Below, piece after piece: positions 25,618 to 33,949 of a stretch of DNA of 64,000 nt (position 1 is its first letter; the number at the start of each line of letters is the position of its first letter). Where the stretch lies: assembly GCF_019468565.1 (NCBI RefSeq), contig NZ_CP080521.1:8928001-8992000 (forward strand), given 5' to 3'. Under the pieces are notes generated by a model, which saw nothing but the letters and a program-made list of their open reading frames with translations, was not told where the DNA came from and searched no databases. A program made the position numbers and the translations under genes. The DNA comes from Pseudonocardia sp. DSM 110487. GTDB lineage: Bacteria > Actinomycetota > Actinomycetes > Mycobacteriales > Pseudonocardiaceae.

Positions 25618-26764
25618 GCAGGGCCCGCGCCATCACCATCCGCTGGATCTGGTTGGTGCCCTCGTAGATCTGCGTGATCTTCGCGTCGCGCATCATGCGC
25701 TCCACCGGGAAGTCCTTGGTGTATCCGTAGCCGCCCAGCAGTTGCACCGCGTCGGTCGTGACGCTCATCGCCGTGTCGGAGGCGAAGCACTTCGCCGCGC
25801 TGGAGATGAAGCCGAGGTTCGGCTCGCCCCGCTCCGCACGCGACGTGGCGACATAGACGAGCTGGCGGGCCGCCTCCACCTTCATCGCCATGTCGGCGAG
25901 CATGAACTGGATGCCCTGGAACTCGCCGATGGCCTTGCCGAACTGCTTGCGCTCCTTCACGTACGCCGTGGCGACGTCGAGCGCGCCCTGCGCGATGCCG
26001 ACCGCCTGCGCGCCGATCGTCGGGCGGGTGTGGTCGAGCGTGGCGAGGGCGGTCTTGAACCCGGTGCCCTCGGCGCCGATGATCCTCATCGCCGGGATCC
26101 GGCAGTCCTGGAAGTAGATCTCGCGCGTCGGCGAGCCGTTGATGCCGAGCTTGCGCTCCTTCGGTCCGACCTCGAAGCCCGGGTCGTCGCGGTGCACGAC
26201 GAACGCGGAGATCCCCCTGGCCCCCTTTCCGGGGTCGGTCACCGCCATCACCGTGTACCAGGTCGACTCGCCCGCGTTGGTGATCCAGCACTTGGTGCCG
26301 TTCAGCACCCATGAGTCGCCGTCGCGGCGCGCGCGGGTCTTCATCGCCGCGGCGTCCGAGCCGGCCTCGCGTTCCGACAGCGCGTAGCTGATCATCGCGT
26401 CGCCCGCCGCGACGGACGGCAGCACATGGCGCTTCAGCTCGTCGGACGCCGAGAGCAGGATCGGCGTGAGCCCCAGCCCGTTGACGGCGGGGATCAGTGA
26501 GGACGACGCGCAGATCCGCGCCACCTCCTCGATCACGATGCAGCCGGCGAGCTCGTCGGCACCCTGGCCGCCGTACTCCTCCGGGATCGTGACCGCATTG
26601 AACCCCGCCTTCACCAGAGCGGTCTGCGCCTCGACCGGGAAGCGGCTCTGCTCGTCGACCGCCGCGGCGTGCGGGGCGATCTCTTTCTCCGCGAGCGCCC
26701 GCACCGCCTCGCGCAGCGCCTCGTGCTCGTCGCTGAGCCGGTAGGTGTCGAAGTCGGGGTTCAT
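25610..26764 (-). CDS. Acyl-CoA dehydrogenase, FadE25-like
   Basis: 384 residues, typical length. FAD-dependent alpha,beta-oxidation of acyl-CoA. Motifs seen: YALSEREAGSDAAAMKTRA (about residue 132), WITNAGESTWYTVMAVTD, and the C-terminal QLLGGYGYTKDFPVERMMRD and QIYEGTNQIQRMVMAR, with the catalytic-base region intact. Synteny (upstream of purE/purK, downstream of cpsA1-type genes) matches fadE25 (Rv3274c) as I recall. A divergent TetR gene lies 59 bp away with shared GGCAC/GTGCC elements. Confidence 0.93.
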   Translation of the reverse strand: MNPDFDTYRLSDEHEALREAVRALAEKEIAPHAAAVDEQSRFPVEAQTALVKAGFNAVTIPEEYGGQGADELAGCIVIEEVARICASSSLIPAVNGLGLTPILLSASDELKRHVLPSVAAGDAMISYALSEREAGSDAAAMKTRARRDGDSWVLNGTKCWITNAGESTWYTVMAVTDPGKGARGISAFVVHRDDPGFEVGPKERKLGINGSPTREIYFQDCRIPAMRIIGAEGTGFKTALATLDHTRPTIGAQAVGIAQGALDVATAYVKERKQFGKAIGEFQGIQFMLADMAMKVEAARQLVYVATSRAERGEPNLGFISSAAKCFASDTAMSVTTDAVQLLGGYGYTKDFPVERMMRDAKITQIYEGTNQIQRMVMARALLR

Positions 26765-26778
26765 GGCACCAGCGTAAC

Positions 26779-26791
26779 GGCACTCGGTGCC
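26779..26791. promoter_or_regulatory. Palindrome between acyl-CoA dehydrogenase and TetR genes
   Basis: GGCAC-TCG-GTGCC is a perfect palindrome 14 bp upstream of the dehydrogenase start. A related palindrome GTGCCA-TGAC-TGGCAC (26819-26834) overlaps the TetR start codon, and another GGCAC occurs at 26765-26769. Repetition of the same half-site suggests regulator binding, but the element is short. Confidence 0.45.
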
Positions 26792-26823
26792 ATCCGTACA
26801 CCACTCCTGTTACCCTGCGTGCC

Positions 26824-27492
26824 ATGACTGGCACCACTCGTCGCGGCCGCTCCCCCGAGGGCCGGGCGGAGGTGCGGCGCGAGCTGGTCGCGGCCGCTGT
26901 GCGGTTGTTCCGCATCCAGGGCTACGAGGAGACGACCGTCGACGACATCGCGGCCGCCGCGGGCGTCGGGCGGCGGACGTTCTTCCGCTACTTCCCGAGC
27001 AAGGAGGACGCGATCTCGCCCGACCACGAGGTCGGCCTCGCGCGGATCGCGGAGGTGTTCGCCACGGCGCACCCCACGGAACCCACCGCGGCCCTCGTGG
27101 TGCGAGCGGGCGAAACGGTCTTCGACCTGTATGCCGACGACCCAGGGCTCTCCGTCGAGCGCTTCCGGCTCACCCACGAGGTACCGGCCCTGCGCGACCG
27201 CGAGTCGGCGCGGGTGGACCACTACCGCCGCCTGTTCACCCGGCAGCTGCGGGAGCGCTTCGCGGGTGAGCCGGACGGCGACCTGCGCGCCGCGGTGACC
27301 GGCGCCGCCGTCGTGGCCGCCCACAACCTCGCGCTGCGCGGCTGGCTCGCCGACGGCGGCCGGCCCGACCAGCTGGACGAATACCGGGCCCGGTTCCGGA
27401 AGGTCGTCGACATGTTGCCGGGAGAACCGGCCCTGCACGGTGTGACCGAACGGCTCGAGGCCGCCGTCGCCCGCCTCGAACGCCAGGCGTGA
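26824..27492 (+). CDS. TetR-family transcriptional regulator
   Basis: 222 residues, ATG. Helix-turn-helix at about residues 39-60 (VDDIAAAAGVGRRTFFRYF); the FFRYF motif is typical of a subgroup often linked to mycofactocin or fatty-acid genes. The C-terminal part resembles the TetR_C_17-type domain. Divergent from the FadE25-like gene, so a role in sensing acyl-CoA or fatty acids is plausible but unproven. Confidence 0.9.
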   Translation: MTGTTRRGRSPEGRAEVRRELVAAAVRLFRIQGYEETTVDDIAAAAGVGRRTFFRYFPSKEDAISPDHEVGLARIAEVFATAHPTEPTAALVVRAGETVFDLYADDPGLSVERFRLTHEVPALRDRESARVDHYRRLFTRQLRERFAGEPDGDLRAAVTGAAVVAAHNLALRGWLADGGRPDQLDEYRARFRKVVDMLPGEPALHGVTERLEAAVARLERQA

Positions 27493-27836
27493 CGGCTACC
27501 ACACCTCGTGTCCGCCGTCCACTTGGGACCTGGGGGACAGCCCCCATCGTGAAGGTGGCGCTGGCAGCAGTGCGACGGGAGGGCAGCGGGGTGGTAGCGA
27601 TCTCGGCGCGTGCCGGATCCTTCTTCTTGCCGCAGACAGCGATCTGGCGGAAGGGAGAATCGACGATGAGCACGCCGGCGCCCCCCTCAGCCACCGTGAA
27701 CTCGCCATTCTCCGCCACGCCGATCGTTGAGGGATCCCCTGCGGCACGACCGGCGTACTGGTCGCGGACGGCAGGCACCTCCGCGACCAGTCCGCTGTCG
27801 TCCGTCGCGGCGCGCGGCGCGTAGCGGGAGGCCGCC
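27493..27836. other. 344 bp stretch without a convincing gene
   Basis: Between the TetR gene and the DUF7455 gene. On the minus strand a long open frame gives a protein-like stretch (for example VAENGEFTVAEGGAGVLIV and RQIAVCGKKKDPARAE), but it has no stop before running antisense into the TetR gene and I recognise no family. It could be a gene remnant. The ribosome site GGGAGG of the next gene is at about 27826-27831. Confidence 0.4.
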
Positions 27837-28019
27837 GTGTTCACAGCCGACTCGGTCCCCGTTCTCACCCGCCAGGATCGCTGTGACCGCTGTCGGGCCG
27901 TTGCCCACGTGCGGGCAGTGCTCCCGGCCGGCAACGACCTCCTGTTCTGCGAGCACCACGCCCGCCAGCACGCACCCCGGCTCCGCGAGATCGGCGCGCT
28001 GCTGTCACCAGAGCCCTGA
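27837..28019 (+). CDS. DUF7455-type small zinc-ribbon-like protein
   Basis: 60 residues from a GTG preceded by GGGAGG. The pattern RQDRCDRCRAVAHVRAVL followed by LLFCEHHARQHAP is that of a widespread small actinobacterial protein with CxxC and CxHH zinc ligands. Usual relatives are 55-75 residues, so it is full length. No function is known. A perfect 12-bp hairpin follows 15 bp downstream. Confidence 0.85.
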   Translation: MFTADSVPVLTRQDRCDRCRAVAHVRAVLPAGNDLLFCEHHARQHAPRLREIGALLSPEP

Positions 28020-28034
28020 GCTCCCCGGCACCCG

Positions 28035-28071
28035 CCGCGAGCCCGGCCGCGATTCGCGACCGGGCTCGCGG
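28035..28071 (+). terminator. Terminator hairpin of the DUF7455 gene
   Basis: CCGCGAGCCCGG pairs perfectly with CCGGGCTCGCGG across a 13-nt loop, which itself contains CGCGATTCGCG. It begins 15 bp after the stop and is followed by a T-containing stretch (GTGGTTTCTG). Confidence 0.8.
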
Positions 28072-28093
28072 TGGTTTCTGGGGCCGGACATGC

Positions 28094-28158
28094 GTGATCC
28101 CCGGGCCGCAGCGGGTGCTGCGCAAGCCGAGCTGGACGGGCTCGGGCCCGGGGATCAC
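28094..28158. repeat. Branched inverted-repeat structure (three-way junction)
   Basis: GTGATCCCCGGGCC (28094-28107) pairs with GGCCCGGGGATCAC (28145-28158), a perfect 14-bp stem. Inside are two further hairpins, GCAGC-GGGT-GCTGC (28108-28121) and CCGAGC-7-GCTCGG (28127-28145, sharing one base with the outer stem). Together they could fold as a cruciform-like or three-way junction RNA. It does not match a tRNA. Function unknown. Confidence 0.5.
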
Positions 28159-28342
28159 GGGTGACTGCCTGGAATTCGCCGGCACCACACCGGCTTCCAC
28201 TTGGCCGTCGGAACGAGTCCCGTGGTGCTAGCGGACAGCCACCTCACGAGTCCTGTAGCTATTCAACGCTGGACCACCTCCTCTCACGTGTACTGCCACC
28301 CTACGCACGGCGGAGGCGGGCTCGCCACGGGAATTCCGCAGA

Positions 28343-28843
28343 TCACTTCCCAGCGGCAGCACGCAGCGCGGCATCCTTCTCGAGCACGGAGTCGGCGAGG
28401 TCGGCCTGGAAGCGCACCATCCGGTCCCGCAGGGCGGCGTCACCAGTCGCGAGGATTCGGACGGCGAGCAGTCCCGCGTTGCGCGCGCCGCCGACGGCCA
28501 CGGTGGCCACCGGAACGCCCGCCGGCATCTGGACGATCGAGAGCAGCGAGTCGAGGCCGTCGAGCTGGGCAAGTGGCACCGGCACGCCGACGACCGGCAG
28601 CGGCGTGGCGGCCGCGACCATCCCCGGCAGGTGCGCCGCTCCGCCGGCGCCGGCGATCACCACGCGCAGGCCCCGCTCCGCCGCGCTCGCGGCGTAGTCG
28701 AGCATGCGCTGTGGTGTGCGGTGCGCGGAGTACACGCCCACCTCGTAGGGCACGTCGAACTCGGCGAGCGCCTCACCGGCGGCCTGCATGACGCGCCAGT
28801 CCGAGTCACTGCCCATGATCACGCCGACAAGCGACTCAGGCAC
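28343..28843 (-). CDS. purE: N5-carboxyaminoimidazole ribonucleotide mutase
   Basis: 166 residues. VGVIMGSDSDWRVM and VYSAHRTPQRMLDYA (active-site His), then VVIAGAGGAAHLPGMVAA, are the class I PurE signatures. It converts N5-CAIR to CAIR in purine synthesis and works after PurK, whose gene overlaps by 8 bp upstream. The order purK-purE is the standard operon. Confidence 0.97.
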   Translation of the reverse strand: MPESLVGVIMGSDSDWRVMQAAGEALAEFDVPYEVGVYSAHRTPQRMLDYAASAAERGLRVVIAGAGGAAHLPGMVAAATPLPVVGVPVPLAQLDGLDSLLSIVQMPAGVPVATVAVGGARNAGLLAVRILATGDAALRDRMVRFQADLADSVLEKDAALRAAAGK

Positions 28844-30059
28844 GCTGCACCTCCTGCTCGCGGCTGCCCGAATGCGGGGACCAGCCGTCCGGCCACTCGG
28901 CCGTGGACAGCCACGCCGCGGCGAGCGCCGCCCGTGCCCGCACCGCCGCCATGTCGTCGCCGAGCACGGTGACGTGCCCGACCTTGCGGGCCGGCCGTTC
29001 GGCCTTCCCGTAGAGGTGCACCTTCACGTCGGGGAACCGCGCGAAGAGGTGGTGCACCCGCTCGTCCATCGACATCACGGGCGACCGCGCCGCACCGAGC
29101 ACGTTGGCCATGACCACGGCGTGCGCCGTCGGTGCCGTGGCGCCGAGCGGGTAGTCGAGCACCGCGCGCAGGTGCTGTTCGAACTGCGACGTGCGGGATC
29201 CCTCGATGGTCCAGTGGCCGGAGTTGTGCGGCCGCATGGCCAGTTCGTTGACGACGAGCACCCCGTCGGTCCGCTCGAACAGCTCAACGGCCAGCAGGCC
29301 GGTGACGCCCAGCTCGGCGGCGATCCGCAGCGCCATCTCCTGCGCCCCCGCGGCCACGTCCGGATCCAGGCCGGGTGCGGGGGCGAGGACCTGCACGCAC
29401 TGGCCGTCCTCCTGCACGGTCTCCACCACCGGCCACGCGGCCGCCTGCCCGAACGGGGAGCGCGCGACGAGCGCCGCCAGCTCTCTGCGCATCGACACGG
29501 CCTCCTCGACGAGCAGGGGCGTGCCGGCCGCCAGCAGCTCGGTGACGAGCTGCGCCTCATCCGCGTTGCGCAGCAGCCAGACGCCGCGCCCGTCGTACCC
29601 GCCACGCGCCGCCTTGAGTACCACCGGCCACCCGTGCTCGGCAGCGAACCCTGCGACGTCGCCCGGCTCGCGGACCTCGGTGAACGCCGGCCCGGCCAGG
29701 CCGAGTCCGGCGAGCCTGCGGCGCATCACGAGCTTGTCCTGCGCGTGCAGCAGCGCGTCCGGCCCGGGGTGGACGCGCACCCCCGCGTCCACGAGGGCCC
29801 GCAGGTTCTCCTGAGGCACCTGCTCGTGGTCGAACGTGACGGCCGAGCAGCCACGGGCGAACGCCCGCAGGGCGGGCAGGTCGGATGGCGTGCCGGGGTG
29901 CACGTCGGGGCACACGAGCGCGGCGGGATCGGCAGGGTCGGCGGCCAGCACGCGCAGCGACTGGCCGAGCGCGATGGCCGCCTGGTGCGTCATGCGGGCG
30001 AGTTGCCCGGCACCGACCATCCCGACGATCGGTTGACGCGCGGCTGGGGAGGCGTCCAC
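28836..30059 (-). CDS. purK: N5-carboxyaminoimidazole ribonucleotide synthase
   Basis: 407 residues, ATP-grasp enzyme using ATP and bicarbonate on AIR. The N-terminus IVGMVGAGQLARMTHQAAIA binds nucleotide or substrate. VLKAARGGYDGRGVWLL (about 165-181) is the ATP-grasp loop, and VNELAMRPHNSGHWTIEGS (about 271-289) the metal and substrate site. First gene of purK-purE; divergent from the gtrA gene, 57 bp away. Confidence 0.97.
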   Translation of the reverse strand: MDASPAARQPIVGMVGAGQLARMTHQAAIALGQSLRVLAADPADPAALVCPDVHPGTPSDLPALRAFARGCSAVTFDHEQVPQENLRALVDAGVRVHPGPDALLHAQDKLVMRRRLAGLGLAGPAFTEVREPGDVAGFAAEHGWPVVLKAARGGYDGRGVWLLRNADEAQLVTELLAAGTPLLVEEAVSMRRELAALVARSPFGQAAAWPVVETVQEDGQCVQVLAPAPGLDPDVAAGAQEMALRIAAELGVTGLLAVELFERTDGVLVVNELAMRPHNSGHWTIEGSRTSQFEQHLRAVLDYPLGATAPTAHAVVMANVLGAARSPVMSMDERVHHLFARFPDVKVHLYGKAERPARKVGHVTVLGDDMAAVRARAALAAAWLSTAEWPDGWSPHSGSREQEVQRA

Positions 30060-30116
30060 GGTGGAGGAAGCCTACCGGCGGGCGATGCGACGCCGGCGTC
30101 TGGCACGATCGACCAG

Positions 30117-30626
30117 GTGTCCGTTGTCGAGTCGGCGCTCGCGATCATCCCGCAGCCCTACCGCGACATCGCCATCAAGCACCGTGAGCTGGTGAAGTTC
30201 GCCTTCGTCGGTGGCACCACGTGGGTGATCGATACCGTGGTGTTCCTGCTGCTCAAGTCCACGGTGCTGGCTGAGAAGCCGCTGACGGCGAAGATCATCG
30301 CTGTGCTGGTCGCGACGATCGTGTCGTACGTGCTGAACCGGGAGTGGTCCTTCCGCACCCGCGGCGGCCGGGAACGCCACCACGAGGCGGCGCTGTTCTT
30401 CCTCGTCAGCGGCATCGGCGTGGTCGTCTACTCGGCGCCGCTCGCGATCTCGCGCTACGTGTTCCACCTCTCGGTGCCCGAGGTGAGCCTCCTCACCCAG
30501 GAGGTCGCCGACTTCGTCAGCGGCCAGATCATCGGTGTGCTCGTCGGCATGGCGTTCCGCTGGTGGGCCTTTCGTCGCTTCGTCTTCCCGGACGAGGACG
30601 TCCGCCGGAGGGTCCCCGCCGCCTGA
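30117..30626 (+). CDS. GtrA-family membrane protein
   Basis: 169 residues from a GTG at 30117. Four helices in the GtrA pattern: LVKFAFVGGTTWVIDTVVFL, IIAVLVATIVSYVLNREWSF (NREWSF is diagnostic), a third at about 85-105, and a fourth ending RWWAFRRFVF. GtrA proteins are thought to flip polyprenyl-linked sugars. The position beside purK matches Rv3277. A perfect palindromic terminator follows at 30646. Confidence 0.92.
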   Translation: MSVVESALAIIPQPYRDIAIKHRELVKFAFVGGTTWVIDTVVFLLLKSTVLAEKPLTAKIIAVLVATIVSYVLNREWSFRTRGGRERHHEAALFFLVSGIGVVVYSAPLAISRYVFHLSVPEVSLLTQEVADFVSGQIIGVLVGMAFRWWAFRRFVFPDEDVRRRVPAA

Positions 30627-30645
30627 CGCGGGCTCCTGACGCGCA

Positions 30646-30673
30646 GGTCGAGTAGCGCCGGCGCTACTCGACC
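30646..30673. terminator. 28-bp perfect palindrome, bidirectional terminator
   Basis: GGTCGAGTAGCGCC followed directly by its complement. It lies between convergent genes ending at 30626 and 30683. The core GTCGAGTAG...CTACTCGAC is shared with the larger repeat at 40671-40787, so this is a member of a dispersed family. Confidence 0.8.
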
Positions 30674-30682
30674 GCAGGGCGA

Positions 30683-31954
30683 TCAGCGGGGGGTTGACGA
30701 GCGGCGGGGCGCTGCTGCCGCCACCACGTCGTCCGCTCGTGCCGCCGGCAGGAAGATCGTGAAGATCGGGGGGCGGGCCCTCGACAGCTCCAGCCGGCCG
30801 CCGTCGGCCTCCACCAATGCGCGGGCGAGCGCGAGCCCGATCCCGGTCGACGAGCCGACCGATACCCCGCGGTCGAACACGTGCGGCACGAGCTCCTCCG
30901 GCACGCCCGCGCCCGCGTCCGCGACCTCCACCACCAGGCTCGTCTCGGCCGCGCGGGCGCTGAGGGTCACCGTGCCGGAGCCGTGCTGGATCGCGTTGTC
31001 GAGCAGCGCACCGATCGCCTCGCGGATTCGGGTGGGCGTCACCCGGGCGAGCAGGCCCTCGGGCACGCGGACCTTGAGCGAGCGGCCCTTCGCCTTGAGA
31101 TTCGGGCGCCACTCCTCCGCCACGGCGCCGAGCGTCTCCCGCAGGTCCCGCGGCTCCGCGCCCGCCGCCCGCGCCACCCGGGCCGCCTCCAGCAGCTCGT
31201 CGAGCACCTCGGCAAGTCGCTCGGCCTGCTCCAGCGCGGCGAGCGCCTCGCTGCGCGCCGTCGGGTCGGGATGGGCGGCCAGCTCGTCGAGCCGCAGCTG
31301 CAGTGCGGTGAGGCGGCTGCGCAGCTGGTGCGACACGTCGCCGACGAGCGCCCGCTCCCGCTGCAGCAGGTCGGCGAGCGCGACGGCCGAGGTGTCGAGC
31401 ACGTCCGACACGCGATCCAGCTCGGGGATCCCGTGCCGGCCAGGTACGGCGCGGAAGTCGCCGGCACCGAGCCGGGCCGCCCGGTCGGCCACCCCGCGCA
31501 GCGGTTCGGCCAGCCGCCGCGCCGTGACGGTGGCGACCACCGCTCCGGTGCCGACCGAAAGCACGACCAGCAGCAGCACCACGAGCGTGACCTGTATCTG
31601 CTCGGTACGCATCGACCGCAGCGGCTCCTGCATCACGAGCACATCACCGGGCGCGAACGGCAGGGACTCCGAGACCGGGTCGTCCCCGACCTCCGCTCCG
31701 ATCACCTGATCAGGCTGGCCGGCTCTCTGCAGCACCAGCCGCCCGCCCGTCGGCACGGCGAGCTCGATGGACTCGCGGTCGATCGCCGCGTCCGCGGTGT
31801 CCAACCGCGCCGCCACCTGCTCGAGGCGGGACAGGAGGTCGGCGCGGTGGAGGTCCTCCACCAGCCGCCACGTGGTGATCGCGAGCGGGCCACCGAGCAC
31901 CAGCGCCGTGATCGCGACCACGAGCAACGTCGACTGCAGGATCCGGCGGCGCAT
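30683..31954 (-). CDS. Sensor histidine kinase of two-component system
   Basis: 423 residues. Two membrane helices (about 9-29 and 121-143) enclose an extracytoplasmic sensor of about 90 residues. HAMP follows (about 144-197), then the dimerisation helix with the phospho-accepting His209 in VGDVSHQLRSRLTAL, and the HATPase domain with the N box LLDNAIQHGSG and G boxes VADAGAGVPEE and STGIGLALARAL. The start ATG directly follows the response regulator stop, so the two are one operon. Stimulus unknown; a wall or envelope signal is usual for this architecture. Confidence 0.93.
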   Translation of the reverse strand: MRRRILQSTLLVVAITALVLGGPLAITTWRLVEDLHRADLLSRLEQVAARLDTADAAIDRESIELAVPTGGRLVLQRAGQPDQVIGAEVGDDPVSESLPFAPGDVLVMQEPLRSMRTEQIQVTLVVLLLVVLSVGTGAVVATVTARRLAEPLRGVADRAARLGAGDFRAVPGRHGIPELDRVSDVLDTSAVALADLLQRERALVGDVSHQLRSRLTALQLRLDELAAHPDPTARSEALAALEQAERLAEVLDELLEAARVARAAGAEPRDLRETLGAVAEEWRPNLKAKGRSLKVRVPEGLLARVTPTRIREAIGALLDNAIQHGSGTVTLSARAAETSLVVEVADAGAGVPEELVPHVFDRGVSVGSSTGIGLALARALVEADGGRLELSRARPPIFTIFLPAARADDVVAAAAPRRSSTPR

Positions 31955-32611
31955 CTAATCGTGGTTGAAGCGGAATCCGACGCCGCGCACCGTGGCGATC
32001 CGGCGCTCGCCGCCGATCTTGCGGCGCAGCCAAGACATGTGCATGTCCAGCGTCTTGGACGTCTTCATGTCCGGGTCGTTCCACACCTCGCGCAGGATCT
32101 CCTCCCGCGTGACAACCTGGCCCGCACGCAGGAGCAGCACCCGGAGCAGCTCGAACTCCTTGTTGGCGAGGCCCACCTCGACCCCGTCGACCAGCACGCG
32201 GCGACCGGAGAGCTCCATCCGCACGCCACCCACCTCGACGGCCTCGGGGGTGAGCCTGCGCAGCAGGGCCCGCACGCGGGCGAGCAGCTCGGCCAGCCGG
32301 AACGGCTTGCCGACGTAGTCGTCGGCGCCCGCGTCCAGCCCGACGACGAAGTCGACCTCGTCCGTGCGGGCGGTGAGCATCAGCACCGGCAGATCGGGGT
32401 CGTCCAACCGCACGCGCCGGCAGACCTCGAGGCCGTCCATGCCGGGCAGGCCGAGGTCGAGCACGAGCAGGTCCACATGGCCGCGCCGCACGCGCTCGAG
32501 CGCGGCGGCGCCGTCTGTGGCGACCTCGACGACGTACCCCTCTCGCTGCAGCGCCCTGGACAGGGGCTCGGCGATCGCGGTGTCGTCCTCGGCCAGCAGG
32601 ACGGTGGTCAC
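31955..32611 (-). CDS. OmpR-family response regulator
   Basis: 218 residues. Receiver domain with acidic pocket LLAEDD and phosphorylated Asp52 (LLVLDLGLPGMDG), conserved Thr in MLTART and Lys in YVGKPF. A winged-helix domain (about 125-218) ends in the usual RTVRGVGFRFN. First gene of the RR-HK operon. OmpR-family proteins bind direct repeats about 11 bp apart, and such a pattern occurs upstream of three loci further right in this window, but no link is shown. Confidence 0.95.
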   Translation of the reverse strand: MTTVLLAEDDTAIAEPLSRALQREGYVVEVATDGAAALERVRRGHVDLLVLDLGLPGMDGLEVCRRVRLDDPDLPVLMLTARTDEVDFVVGLDAGADDYVGKPFRLAELLARVRALLRRLTPEAVEVGGVRMELSGRRVLVDGVEVGLANKEFELLRVLLLRAGQVVTREEILREVWNDPDMKTSKTLDMHMSWLRRKIGGERRIATVRGVGFRFNHD

Positions 32612-32647
32612 TGGGAGAGTCTAGTGCGGCGGGGGGATCATCGGTGC

Positions 32648-33157
32648 GTGTCCGACGACAACCGACCGCGTCCACCCGCCGCCGCCGAGGAGCGAACGAT
32701 GCTCGCGGGCTGGCTCGACTACCACCGCGCCACCCTCGAGCTGAAATGCGCCGGGCTCGCCCCCGCCCAGCTCGTGACCCGGGCCGCCGAGCCGTCGTCG
32801 CTCTCGCTGCTCGGCCTCGTCCGCCACATGGCCGACGTCGAACGCGGCTGGTTCCGCCGCCGGCTCGGCCGCGAGTACGCCCCGCCGCTCTACTACTCGG
32901 ACGACGATCCCGACGGCGACTTCGACAACGTGGATCCCGCCGCCGTCGATGTCGCCTTCGCCGCGTGGCGAGCCGAGTGCGCGCGAGCGAGGGAGATCGC
33001 CGAGGCGCTCCCCTCCCTGGACGTGATGATCACCGACCGGGTGGGAAGGCGGCTGTCGGCGCGCTGGGTGCTGGTCCACATGGTGGAGGAGTACGCCCGT
33101 CACAACGGCCACGCCGACCTGCTGCGGGAGCGGATCGACGGGGTCACCGGTGAATGA
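32648..33157 (+). CDS. DinB/DUF664-family protein
   Basis: 169 residues from a GTG at 32648. The four-helix DinB fold is suggested by LAGWLDYHRATLELKCAGL, LSLLGLVRHMADVERGWFR and VLVHMVEEYARHNGHADLLR. Three histidines in the order typical of DUF664 (about residues 62, 143 and 150) can bind a metal. Related proteins are thiol-dependent S-transferases using mycothiol or bacillithiol, so a mycothiol-dependent detoxification role is plausible. Overlaps hisN by 8 bp and is probably co-transcribed with it and the MaoC gene. Confidence 0.86.
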   Translation: MSDDNRPRPPAAAEERTMLAGWLDYHRATLELKCAGLAPAQLVTRAAEPSSLSLLGLVRHMADVERGWFRRRLGREYAPPLYYSDDDPDGDFDNVDPAAVDVAFAAWRAECARAREIAEALPSLDVMITDRVGRRLSARWVLVHMVEEYARHNGHADLLRERIDGVTGE

Positions 33158-33947
33158 GGCAGGGTTGCCACCCGTGGACGCCGATCTCGAGCTCGCCCTG
33201 CGCCTCGCCGACACGGCGGACGCGATCACCCTCGCGCGGTTCCGGGCCGCCGACCTGCGGGTCACCCGCAAGCCGGACCGCACGCCCGTGACTGATGCCG
33301 ACACCGCCGTCGAGGACGCGCTGCGCCGCATGATCGCGGCGGAACGGCCCGGGGATGCGGTGCTCGGCGAGGAGCGCGGCGGTGCGGTCACCGACTCCGA
33401 GCGCGGTTGGGTGATCGACCCGATCGACGGCACGAAGAACTTTTCCCGCGGCATGCCGGTCTGGGCCAGCCTGATCGCGCTCACGGCGCAGGGCGAGCCG
33501 GTGGTCGGGGTCGCGAGCGCCCCCGCGCTGGGCAGGCGCTGGTGGGCGGCGCGCGGCGAGGGCGCGTGGACCTCCGACCGGTCCGGCACGCGGCGGATCG
33601 CCGTCTCGGGCGTGAGCGACCTGGCCGACGCCTACCTCTCGACCACCGACATCAAGACCTTCGCCGAGCTCGGCCGCCGCGACGACTACCTGCGACTCGT
33701 CGACTCGTGCTGGGAGACGCGCGCCTTCGGCGACTTCTGGATGTACTGCCTCGTGGCCGAGGGCGTGATCGACCTCGCCGTGGACGGCGCCGCGAATCCG
33801 TGGGACCTCGCCGCCCTCGTGCCGATCCTCACCGAGGCGGGCGGGACGCTCACCGACCTCTCCGGCACCGAGACGTTCGCGGGCGGCGACGGGCTCGCCT
33901 CCAACGGCGCCGTCCACAAGGCCGCGCTCGCGATCATCGGGCGGTGA
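33150..33947 (+). CDS. hisN: Histidinol-phosphatase, inositol monophosphatase family
   Basis: 265 residues, GTG start. Mg-binding motifs LGEERGG, DPIDGTKNFSRGMPVWASL and NPWDLAALVPILTEAGG identify the FIG/IMPase superfamily. The subgroup resembles the actinobacterial HisN that removes phosphate from histidinol-phosphate in histidine synthesis. Other IMPase-type phosphatases look similar, so the substrate call is moderate. It overlaps the DinB gene and is followed 2 bp later by a MaoC gene. Confidence 0.85.
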   Translation: MNEAGLPPVDADLELALRLADTADAITLARFRAADLRVTRKPDRTPVTDADTAVEDALRRMIAAERPGDAVLGEERGGAVTDSERGWVIDPIDGTKNFSRGMPVWASLIALTAQGEPVVGVASAPALGRRWWAARGEGAWTSDRSGTRRIAVSGVSDLADAYLSTTDIKTFAELGRRDDYLRLVDSCWETRAFGDFWMYCLVAEGVIDLAVDGAANPWDLAALVPILTEAGGTLTDLSGTETFAGGDGLASNGAVHKAALAIIGR

Positions 33948-33949
33948 GG

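Larger units (their letters stand above)
28020..28342. other. 323 bp intergenic region with two structured elements
   Basis: Holds the terminator at 28035-28071 and the branched inverted-repeat structure at 28094-28158. The remaining 180 bp up to the purE stop shows no supported gene, only scattered stops in all frames. Confidence 0.6.

Noticed and set aside
27489..27824. 111-residue plus-strand open frame
   Set aside because: No family, no ribosome site, and composition typical of a non-coding frame. Kept only as a possible remnant in the intergenic note.
28094..28158. tRNA-like cloverleaf
   Set aside because: No anticodon loop, CCA context or T-loop motif, and the arms do not match tRNA lengths.
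28788..30116. Very long plus-strand open frame leading into the GtrA gene
   Set aside because: It is the shadow of purK and lacks protein-like composition; the GtrA start at 30117 fits the family length.
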